This document shows, one piece after another, positions 43,683 through 50,678 of a stretch of 64,000 bases of DNA. The first letter of the stretch is position 1; every line of letters starts with the position of its first letter. The notes beneath the pieces are model-generated. The model did no database searches. It saw nothing but the letters and a program-made list of their open reading frames with translations, and had not been told where the DNA came from. Position numbers and translations under genes: made by a program. The stretch comes from Methanothermobacter sp049720995 (GTDB lineage: Archaea; Methanobacteriota; Methanobacteria; Methanobacteriales; Methanothermobacteraceae), in assembly GCF_049720995.1 (NCBI RefSeq), contig NZ_JBNASF010000001.1:62001-126000 (forward strand). The letters are read 5' to 3'.

Positions 43683-43799
43683 ATGAAATCAGGTGCACCA
43701 CAGTGCTTTGCTCCAGATGAAAAAGAGCTCAAACAAGAAGCTAAGAAATGGATTAACCATCGTCCAGAGTGGTGCTCCTGTGAAGAATTAAGGGGGTGA
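43683..43799 (+). CDS. Possible 38-residue Cys-containing small protein
   Basis: MKSGAPQCFAPDEKELKQEA onward, with Cys8, Cys31 and Cys33 and a charged middle. GGAG lies 9 nt before ATG 43683, and an AT-rich TATA-like region is upstream. It ends 13 nt before the glycosyltransferase gene's 3' end on the other strand. No family is recognised and it could be chance. Confidence 0.3.
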   Translation: MKSGAPQCFAPDEKELKQEAKKWINHRPEWCSCEELRG

Positions 43800-43812
43800 T
43801 GGTATCCATCAG

Positions 43813-44847
43813 CTACCTGAAGCCTTTTCGGGCATCCCAGATGCGCCTCATAGATCTCAATCCACCCCTGGGCCCGGCGATTTCATGGAAATCATCAATG
43901 AGCACCATCAATTTTTTGACGGCACGCTCAGCATCCTCCAAAATTCCAGAGGATTCAGGTGGTTTCACATCATCCACCACCTCTTCCAGGATGGCAGAGT
44001 CAACCACCGGTATTCCCACCTCACCTGCAAGGTCCACACTGGCATGTCTCTCATGGAAGCCCCGGAGCTTAATTGCTGGAACACCCAGCACCGCAGCCTC
44101 GATTGTGAGACCCATTCCTGCACCGTATATTACAAGGTCAGCGGAGGCCATGAGGGATGGCAGATCAACAAAACCCTCAAGGACCTCCGTCTTCTCTGAA
44201 CCTACGAGGCTCCTCACATAATGTGGACTGAAGCGGAAGGGTACCACGATGATGCGTCTTCCAAGGGATTCAACTCCGGATATGAGGTCAGGTATATCCC
44301 TCTTTCGCAGGTCACCTCCAAGGACCAGGAGGGTGTAATTCCCAATACCGGGGTCCTCAATCTGGAGGCGGCTCACATAGAGTGCATGGGGATAGCCCCC
44401 TATTACCTCAACATTCTCAAGGAGGTACTCATCCTCGAGGTAATCCCTGTAACGGGTGGAGGGTGCGGTTACAATGTCTGCAAATGCGATCATTTCAATG
44501 GGGTTGTATATGTCCTGTTCAACATGAAGGACCCCCTTCCCTCGAAGATATGATGCGGCGATGGCCTTCCTCACATCCCCTGCATTCCCGCATGTGAGCA
44601 CAAGATCCGGTTCTATCCTACCAAGGTGGCGCCAGGTGGTTGCAATATCCCTCAGAACAAGGTAAGCGATTTCCATCCTGCCTCCTGATCTGCTCCTGCT
44701 GGTTCCCATGGAATAGTATTCCTGACAGAGGTTCCCCAGGACCTCCCTCACCCCCACACCATGGCACAGGCAGTGGTATTCATGTTCAGATCCCTGCATC
44801 AGGGGATGAAAGGTCTTTGCAGGTGCAAGTTCAGCTGCAACTGCCAC
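43813..44847 (-). CDS. UDP-GlcNAc 2-epimerase/MurG-like glycosyltransferase
   Basis: About 345 residues of the GT-B fold. The C-terminal half shows LLVLGGDLRKRDIPDLI, LMASADLVIYGAGMGLTIEAAVLGVPAIKLRG, as in MurG-like and DUF354-type proteins. N-terminal AVAAELAPAKTFHPLMQGSE is the donor-free lobe. It likely acts on a wall or surface glycan precursor. GTG 44847 is used here, but GGAGG at 44861-44865 is 13 nt away, while CTG 44851-44853 has the ideal 7-nt spacing. It overlaps the end of the polymerase-like gene. Confidence 0.72.
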   Translation of the reverse strand: MAVAAELAPAKTFHPLMQGSEHEYHCLCHGVGVREVLGNLCQEYYSMGTSRSRSGGRMEIAYLVLRDIATTWRHLGRIEPDLVLTCGNAGDVRKAIAASYLRGKGVLHVEQDIYNPIEMIAFADIVTAPSTRYRDYLEDEYLLENVEVIGGYPHALYVSRLQIEDPGIGNYTLLVLGGDLRKRDIPDLISGVESLGRRIIVVPFRFSPHYVRSLVGSEKTEVLEGFVDLPSLMASADLVIYGAGMGLTIEAAVLGVPAIKLRGFHERHASVDLAGEVGIPVVDSAILEEVVDDVKPPESSGILEDAERAVKKLMVLIDDFHEIAGPRGGLRSMRRIWDARKGFR

Positions 44848-45913
44848 TTTCAGGGTAACACCTCCAGAGGACGTACAGAATTGATATGAGAGAAATCATA
44901 TAGAATAACCAGACCACAAGGTCTGTTGGACCTGTTTCAATCCAGATTATCGTATGAGCCAGAATTATTGAGTAAAGACCTGTGAAGATACCATTCACTG
45001 CCATCTGAATCCTGTGAATGAATCCAAGAATCAGACCCAGCATGAACATCTGGATAAGCATTGCAGGAAGCCCGAAGTCCAGGAGAGGGGGTCCAAATAT
45101 GAGTGATGTTGTTGAGTGCCTGTAGCCGAGCACCGCCTCACCGACGATTGCCCGTGGATCGGTTGAGTGCAGATATCCTGTCAGGGTATAATAGAGGAGT
45201 TTACCGCCGGTTGCCCCCTGGTGTTCCAGAAGTCTGTCAAATACCATGAGGGTGTATCCTGCCCTGTAGAGGAGAAGTTCCAGTGGATTGAGGGTCCATG
45301 TCTGCCATTCGATTGATTTAACAGCAATGTAACCAACCGCTACTGTCACAATGGCCAGAGCTGAGATTAGAAGGCCTATCTCACGGGGGGATGGCCTCGC
45401 AGAGTAGTAGATGGTTATGATGCCGCTCAGCAGTATAACAACAACTGTTGTCCTGTACCCTGTGAGGGCGAAGAGTGTGGCGCCAAGTACAAGTGGAATA
45501 CAGTGCATCCTCCTGGGATAAGCTGCAAGAAGCATATTAACCGAGGGGAGGAATATGATGTATGAGAGAAGCCATATCTTCGTAACCGCCCTTGCCTTGA
45601 GGTGACCGCTTAGGAGTGGAATTCCCCCAAGCAGATAGAGGTTCAGTACCTGTAGGAGGATTCCTGTGGTGACAAGAAGGATCAGGAGCGTTTCACGGGG
45701 ATTCGCTGGACTAAAAGGTTTTTCTGTTCGTATCATTCCAGATATGTGTGCTCCAAGGATGAATATACCTGCACCCAGGGCTATATAGAGAATTGAATCT
45801 CCTGATGGAAATTTAAGGCCCCTGATGCCCATCAGTGTCCCTGAAAGGGCAAGTACAAGGTATATGAGTAGTGCTATAATGACAGAATAGGGGGAGAATA
45901 TATCAAACCTCAT
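44831..45913 (-). CDS. Oligosaccharide repeat-unit polymerase-like membrane protein
   Basis: About 360 residues with around ten hydrophobic helices. The pattern ILYIALGAGIFILGAHIS, SGHLKARAVTKIWLLSYIIF and HSTDPRAIVGEAVLGYR resembles Wzy/EpsG-like O-antigen polymerases. These join lipid-linked glycan units outside the membrane. The start is ATG 45913, 7 nt after GGGAG. It lies 1 nt after cfbB's stop and overlaps the glycosyltransferase gene at its own 3' end. Confidence 0.72.
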   Translation of the reverse strand: MRFDIFSPYSVIIALLIYLVLALSGTLMGIRGLKFPSGDSILYIALGAGIFILGAHISGMIRTEKPFSPANPRETLLILLVTTGILLQVLNLYLLGGIPLLSGHLKARAVTKIWLLSYIIFLPSVNMLLAAYPRRMHCIPLVLGATLFALTGYRTTVVVILLSGIITIYYSARPSPREIGLLISALAIVTVAVGYIAVKSIEWQTWTLNPLELLLYRAGYTLMVFDRLLEHQGATGGKLLYYTLTGYLHSTDPRAIVGEAVLGYRHSTTSLIFGPPLLDFGLPAMLIQMFMLGLILGFIHRIQMAVNGIFTGLYSIILAHTIIWIETGPTDLVVWLFYMISLISILYVLWRCYPESGSCS

Positions 45914-45914
45914 C

Positions 45915-47258
45915 CTAGAGCTCCCATGCATTCCTTGTGAAGTTTGCAGCAAAGGAGGGGCATGATGCTGCGTGTATGTGCACGTAACTTGCAAGGGCCG
46001 ATTTGGAGGTTATTCCATCCATGGAATCCATTATACCCCTGCCCCTCAGCAACCTGAAGGCAAACCGCGCATCTCCGGTGACTGGGACCCTTGAGTAGTG
46101 GAACTCATGTCCCCTGAACACATCCCCCTCCCCTGTTATCAGGTTGTCAGAGACCGCCTCAGAGATCACGTAGCTCAGTCCCTGGACATTTTTCGTCATC
46201 TCAGCACTGTATGGGAACACACCACACATCTCACTCCCATCAATGGACCTCATCAGGTACATAAGGCCCCCACATTCCCCAAAGATGGGTCTGCCGTCTG
46301 CGTGAAACTTCCTCACTGACATCCTCATGGATCTGTTGGATTCGAGTTCCTCTGCAAATACCTCGGGGTAGCCACCCCCCATGTATACCGCGTCAACATC
46401 AGGCAGCTCCTCATCATGGAGGGGGCTGAAATAGACAACTGATGCCCCATTATCCTCAAGGGCCTCTATGTTCTCCCTGTAATAAAAGTTAAAGGCCTCA
46501 TCAAATGCCACCCCTATTTTAACCTTCCTTTTATTCTCTCTCTGCCAGAGGGGTTCCCTGTCTCCATCAATTTTCCCTGCAGATGCCATTATATCCTCAA
46601 GGGCCTCAAGGTCCAGGTACTCCTCCATTGCACTGCCCCATTTCTCAATGTAGGATGCTATCTGTTCCCTTTCAACAGCAGGTACAAGTCCAAGGTGCCT
46701 CTGCTCAACCTCCAGTTCTGCACTCCTTGGTATTCCCCCCACAACCTCAGTGCCTGTGAGTTCCTCCACGGCCTCCTTTGTCTTGAGGTAGTGTCTTCTG
46801 TTCTTAACCTGGTTCAGAATAACCCCCCTGATTTTAACCTCAGGGTCAAGGGATCTGAAACCAAGTACCATGGCCGCCGCGCTTTTAACAAGGCTTCTTG
46901 AATTTATTATGAGAACCACGGGGGCTTTAAGGGCCTTTGCAACTGAAGCTGTGCTTCCAGTATCTCCAGTTGCGCTTATACCCTCATATAAGCCCCTAAC
47001 ACCCTCTATTATTCCCATTCTGGCTCCTGATATTTCCATTGCCCTCGTGAAGGCCTCCCTTATCTGGGCATCTGTCATGAAGAATGAGTCAAGGTTCCTT
47101 GAGATGTTTCCTGTTGCCATGGTGTGATAGGAGGGGTCTATGTAGTCCGGCCCCACCTTGAAGGGCTGAATGCCCCTATCTGAGAGTGCCCTCATTAGCC
47201 CTGTTGCTATGGTGGTCTTGCCAACTGCGCTCCCTGTCCCTGCAAGTACAAGTCTCAT
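45915..47258 (-). CDS. cfbB: CbiA/CfbB-type a,c-diamide synthase
   Basis: A 447-residue CobB/CbiA-family amidase. The N-terminal ATPase has P-loop GTGSAVGKTTIATGL, then KVGPDYIDPSYH, and the C-terminal glutamine amidotransferase has PIFGECGGLMYLM and FRGHEFHYSR. In methanogens it amidates Ni-sirohydrochlorin to its a,c-diamide for coenzyme F430; a cobyrinate role is also possible. A TATA-like TTTAAATA about 26 nt before ATG 47258 and no Shine-Dalgarno suggest leaderless mRNA. It is in operon with a polymerase and a glycosyltransferase, an odd grouping. Confidence 0.85.
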   Translation of the reverse strand: MRLVLAGTGSAVGKTTIATGLMRALSDRGIQPFKVGPDYIDPSYHTMATGNISRNLDSFFMTDAQIREAFTRAMEISGARMGIIEGVRGLYEGISATGDTGSTASVAKALKAPVVLIINSRSLVKSAAAMVLGFRSLDPEVKIRGVILNQVKNRRHYLKTKEAVEELTGTEVVGGIPRSAELEVEQRHLGLVPAVEREQIASYIEKWGSAMEEYLDLEALEDIMASAGKIDGDREPLWQRENKRKVKIGVAFDEAFNFYYRENIEALEDNGASVVYFSPLHDEELPDVDAVYMGGGYPEVFAEELESNRSMRMSVRKFHADGRPIFGECGGLMYLMRSIDGSEMCGVFPYSAEMTKNVQGLSYVISEAVSDNLITGEGDVFRGHEFHYSRVPVTGDARFAFRLLRGRGIMDSMDGITSKSALASYVHIHAASCPSFAANFTRNAWEL

Positions 47259-47355
47259 ATATGAAACTCGATGCTACATTTATTTAAATTTTGGTGGATC
47301 GCAGCTTCTTAGGTTTCCCGGAATAAAAAAAGGATTTGTCAGAAATAATTGGGTT

Positions 47356-47841
47356 TCATCTTAGAAGGTATCTTGCCCTTGATGTATGTGACTTTCCATG
47401 AACAAGGCAGAAGTCGGCGTCGCATCTACTGCAGAACCACATCCCCTCAGGACATGTGGAGCCCTCCTCATACCTCAGTGTTCCATGACTGCCACAGAAT
47501 GGGCAGTAATTCCTGAATCGTGACTTATGCTCTCTGTAATCCCCGTGGAGTGAACATGAACACCTTCCACTGGCCTCAACGTAATACGGGGTTACGGTGT
47601 GGAATGATGCTCCCACATCCCTTGATGTGCGTCTGTAGGCCCTGACATGTTTCCTTTTGAGGACTCTCTTTTTATAGTATGCCTTTGTATTGATTTTGGT
47701 GTACTTCTTATGATACTTCTTCGCATCCACCTTCATGGGTTTAGCGCTGATTTCAGTTCCTCCATCCTCCGCCTCAGAAGCGGTTATGCCCGCTGCAGCT
47801 ATGGAGAATAGAAATAAAGATGCAATAAAAAGTCGCTTAAT
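47356..47841 (-). CDS. Secreted protein with zinc-ribbon domain, likely ATT start
   Basis: About 161 residues. An N-terminal hydrophobic segment in frame from 47841 reads KRLFIASLFLFSIAAAGITA, a signal peptide, followed by a Lys/Tyr/Arg-rich basic region. The C-terminal ~70 residues carry four Cys pairs: CSCSLHG, CPFCGSHGTL, STCPEG and CSRCDADFC. These suit a zinc ribbon used in Methanobacteriales cell wall proteins. GGAGG lies 7 nt before ATT 47839-47841; the first ATG in frame is 47736, beyond the signal peptide. An ATT start, or a mutation of a former ATG, is inferred. Confidence 0.7.
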   Translation of the reverse strand: MKRLFIASLFLFSIAAAGITASEAEDGGTEISAKPMKVDAKKYHKKYTKINTKAYYKKRVLKRKHVRAYRRTSRDVGASFHTVTPYYVEASGRCSCSLHGDYREHKSRFRNYCPFCGSHGTLRYEEGSTCPEGMWFCSRCDADFCLVHGKSHTSRARYLLR

Positions 47842-48372
47842 TTTACCGCCTCCAATCCAGAAAGATTATTTACTGTTCCCTCTGGATGTGAGGAATATAA
47901 CTGTGACCTCATATATAAATATTTTGCCTCAGAATTGAAAAATAAGACGTTTAAGAACTCTTTTTTTCAATCAGAGCCTTCTAATTACTTTTTAAAAATT
48001 GAAGTGATGGGTGTGATCTTTTAATTTCTTCTTTAAATCACTGTGACACTACAGTTTCCTTTTTTCAAAAAAAGAGCCCTATTAAACCGTTTTTTAAATC
48101 GAATGCTCTGATGGTTTATTTAAGGGGGTGCAGAGGCGCCATTCTGAGAGGATCAACCGGGTTAAAAAACACCCGTATTTATATAAGGACATGAAACAGA
48201 TGATTTGAAATTTTAAACTTTTCTGATAATTTATAATCTAATTTAAGTCGATTTAATGTCTTAAAATCAATTATAATCCTTTCAGATCATCCATTCCATC
48301 TCCATCCAATCACTGCAGATTCCACAAGGCCCTGATAAAATTAGTTATAGAACCACAGACATATTGTTCTAC
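47842..48372. other. 531-nt AT-rich region without a recognised gene
   Basis: Between the secreted protein gene and the radical SAM gene. It holds the minus-strand TATA box (47911-47920), a CTTTTTTC-AAAAAAAG hairpin at about 48057-48074, a GC-rich 60-nt island (about 48120-48180) containing CGGGT-ACCCG, and a plus-strand TATA-like ATTTATATAAGG at 48177-48188. Nothing downstream of that TATA for about 160 nt is coding. I see no tRNA or known RNA there. Confidence 0.5.
47911..47920 (-). promoter_or_regulatory. TATA box of secreted zinc-ribbon gene
   Basis: On the minus strand ATTTATATAT lies in GCAAAATATTTATATATGAG. It predicts a transcript start near 47890, about 49 nt before the ATT start at 47841. 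Confidence 0.5.
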
Positions 48373-49479
48373 ATGAGTCTTGCTGAAAGGGTCCAGGTTC
48401 TGAGTGACAGTGCCCAGTTTGACCTCTGCGACCAGAGTGCAGACCCCTCCCAGCGGAACCCATCGGTGCCTGGTATCTACTACACAAGTTACCGGGGCTG
48501 CAGGGTGCCCCTCTTTAAGGTTCTGCTCACCAACAGGTGCTGTAATGACTGCAGGTACTGTATAAACAGAGCAGAGAAAGAGCCTGTTGAACTGAAGCCT
48601 GAGGAAATTGCAGGAATATTCCTTGAGTACTATGAGAGGCGCTATGTTGATGGACTCTTCCTCAGCTCCGGTGTGAGCAGGGACCCTGATGAAACCATGG
48701 AGAAGCTCCTGGAGACACTCAGAATCCTGAGACTTGAGGGTTATGGTGGCTACATACACCTCAAGATCATACCGGGCTCATCCATGGACACTGTAAGGAG
48801 GGCCATGGAACTTGCAAGTAGGGTGAGCATCAACCTTGAGACCGCGACCAGGGATGGTCTTGATGAACTTTCATCCACCAAGGACTACAGTGTTGACATC
48901 CTGCGAAGAATGAGGTGGATCAGCAGGTTCAAAAAGAGACACCCTGAACTTGCACCCTCAGGTCAGAGTACCCAGCTGATGGTTGGGGCTGTTGATGAAA
49001 CAGATGAGGATATTGTTAAACGTGTTAAGTGGATCTACGATAGATACTCCCTGAAGAGGGTGTACTTCAGTGGTTTTCAGCCCATTGAAGGCACCGAACT
49101 GGAGAAACGTGCGGAGGCAGATCCCCTGCGTGTCTTCAGACTCTATCAGGCAGACTCCCTTCTGAAGTCCTATGATTTCAGTGTTGATGAGCTGAGGTTC
49201 AGTGGTGGTTACCTGGACACCTCTGTGGATCCAAAGTACGCCGCAGCCATGGAGATGGATATCTTCCCCGTGGACCTCAGGAGTGCCCCCTATCATGAAC
49301 TCATCAGGGTTCCTGGAATAGGACCAAGGTCAGCCAGAAAAATAATTGAACTAAGGAAAAATGTTAACCTCACCCCTGATCTCCTTAAGGGAATGGGAGT
49401 GAGGCTGGGGAGGGCCGAGCCCTTCATATACCTTGACGGATCCCAGACAACCCTCAGCAGCTGGAATGGTAAGGATTGA
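48373..49479 (+). CDS. Radical SAM protein linked to DNA modification/repair
   Basis: About 368 residues. The radical SAM motif is TNRCCNDCRYC near residue 54 (CX3CX2C). SSGVSRDPDETMEKLLETL and INLETATRDGLDEL follow the barrel. The C-terminal helix-hairpin-helix ELIRVPGIGPRSARKIIEL binds DNA. This is the rSAM_link_UDG type, often paired with a uracil-DNA glycosylase-like protein, none of which is adjacent here. A TATA-like TTAGTTATAG 27 nt upstream and no Shine-Dalgarno suggest leaderless mRNA from ATG 48373. Confidence 0.82.
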   Translation: MSLAERVQVLSDSAQFDLCDQSADPSQRNPSVPGIYYTSYRGCRVPLFKVLLTNRCCNDCRYCINRAEKEPVELKPEEIAGIFLEYYERRYVDGLFLSSGVSRDPDETMEKLLETLRILRLEGYGGYIHLKIIPGSSMDTVRRAMELASRVSINLETATRDGLDELSSTKDYSVDILRRMRWISRFKKRHPELAPSGQSTQLMVGAVDETDEDIVKRVKWIYDRYSLKRVYFSGFQPIEGTELEKRAEADPLRVFRLYQADSLLKSYDFSVDELRFSGGYLDTSVDPKYAAAMEMDIFPVDLRSAPYHELIRVPGIGPRSARKIIELRKNVNLTPDLLKGMGVRLGRAEPFIYLDGSQTTLSSWNGKD

Positions 49480-49497
49480 CTCACTGTAGGGATTAAC

Positions 49498-49797
49498 TCA
49501 CTGTAGTTCAGAGAACATTTCCCATATTTCAGGGTACTTCTCCTTCACCGCCCTTTCTATGAGGTCCGATGCCTCCCTGCTTATGCTGAACTCTGGCTGT
49601 GTCTTTTTCAGGTACCTGAGGACAGCTGCAGACCTTGCAGACCAGAGTGTTATGCGGGGGTTACGTTTAACCTCCCTTATAACAGCCTCAACCTGCACAT
49701 CCACAGGTGCCGTGTCTGCAGTCTCCTTCACTTCCTTCCTTGTCCTTGACTGGATGAGTGCATCGAGTCCCATTCCAAGGCCCTTCTTCTGTGTCAT
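49498..49797 (-). CDS. Minimal ParB-like partner of ParA
   Basis: A 99-residue protein beginning MTQKKGLGMGLDALIQ. The GLGxGLxALI motif is the ParA-stimulating N terminus of ParB proteins. The ParB nuclease-like and helix-turn-helix domains are absent. The C-terminal ~50 residues (SISREASDLIERAVKEKYPE) form a helical domain that may bind DNA or dimerise. It is 4 nt downstream of the ParA gene. Its length is far below the usual ParB. Confidence 0.75.
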   Translation of the reverse strand: MTQKKGLGMGLDALIQSRTRKEVKETADTAPVDVQVEAVIREVKRNPRITLWSARSAAVLRYLKKTQPEFSISREASDLIERAVKEKYPEIWEMFSELQ

Positions 49798-49801
49798 GAT
49801 A

Positions 49802-50569
49802 TCACTCCATGTCCAGTATTTCGGCTGCGAGTTTCATGTAGGCCCCTGTACCTGTGCTCTCAGGGTCATAGGTGATGCATGGTTTCCCATGGCTGGGGGC
49901 CTCTGCAAGGCGTACATTTCGCGGTATCCTTGTTCTGAAGATGTTCTCCCTTTCACCGAAGAACCTTTCAACCTCCCTCTGCACGTCCCTTGCAAGGCGT
50001 GTTCTCGAGTCGTAGAGGGTTATGAGTATCCCCTTTATGGGGCAGGGGCTCTGGAGACGTTCCTCAACAAGGTTCATTGTCCTGAGAAGGTCGGCCATCC
50101 CCTCGAGGGCATAGTACTCTGCCTGTATTGGTATTATGACGCTGTCGGATGCCACCAGGGCATTGAGTGTGAGTATCCCCAGTGAGGGCGGGGCGTCTAT
50201 GAATATGTAGTCGAATTCATCCCGGACGTCCCCCAGAGCCTCCTTGAGGATTGCATGGTAGCCTATCTCGCTGCTGAGTTCTATCTCTGCACCGCTCAGC
50301 GATATGTTGCTTGGTGCAAGGTATAGGTCCTGGAGTTCTGCGGGCAGTATCACATCCCTGAGGTCTGCCTTTCTGCTGAGTACGGTGTAGATGGTTGAGT
50401 CCAGTTCAGATTTATTCACACCGAACCCTGTTGTTGCGTTGCCCTGGGGGTCCATGTCAACCACCAGCACCCTCCTCTCAAGGAGTGAAAGGGCTGCTGA
50501 GAGGTTCACTGCCGTTGTTGTCTTGCCACAGCCCCCCTTCTGGTTTATGATTGAAATTATCTCTCCCAT
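49802..50569 (-). CDS. parA: ParA/Soj-family ATPase
   Basis: About 255 residues. The deviant Walker A is INQKGGCGKTTTAVNL near residue 8, Walker B is DYIFIDAPPSLGILTLNAL, and ALVASDSVIIPIQAEYYALEG and IRGTLxxxRT-like GILITLYDSRTRLARDV follow. Such ATPases segregate chromosomes or plasmids with ParB and a centromere. GGTGATTCA before ATG 50569 decides the start over an in-frame ATG at 50602. A 20-bp palindrome lies 69-88 nt upstream. Confidence 0.92.
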   Translation of the reverse strand: MGEIISIINQKGGCGKTTTAVNLSAALSLLERRVLVVDMDPQGNATTGFGVNKSELDSTIYTVLSRKADLRDVILPAELQDLYLAPSNISLSGAEIELSSEIGYHAILKEALGDVRDEFDYIFIDAPPSLGILTLNALVASDSVIIPIQAEYYALEGMADLLRTMNLVEERLQSPCPIKGILITLYDSRTRLARDVQREVERFFGERENIFRTRIPRNVRLAEAPSHGKPCITYDPESTGTGAYMKLAAEILDME

Positions 50570-50620
50570 TGAATCACCATCAGACTGATTTAGGATGATC
50601 ACTTGGAACTTAGAATTTAG

Positions 50621-50657
50621 AACTTATAAATTATATCTTATAAGTTATAACTTATAA
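50621..50657 (-). promoter_or_regulatory. Palindromic site upstream of parA
   Basis: The perfect 20-bp palindrome TTATAAGTTATAACTTATAA spans 50638-50657, with a further half-site AACTTATAA at 50621-50629. A TATA-like TTTATTAT lies just upstream on the minus strand. The arms equal those before the deaminase gene at 6255-6274. It could be an operator for a parA regulator or a centromere-like site. Confidence 0.6.
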
Positions 50658-50678
50658 TAAAACGTGTTAAAAAAATTT

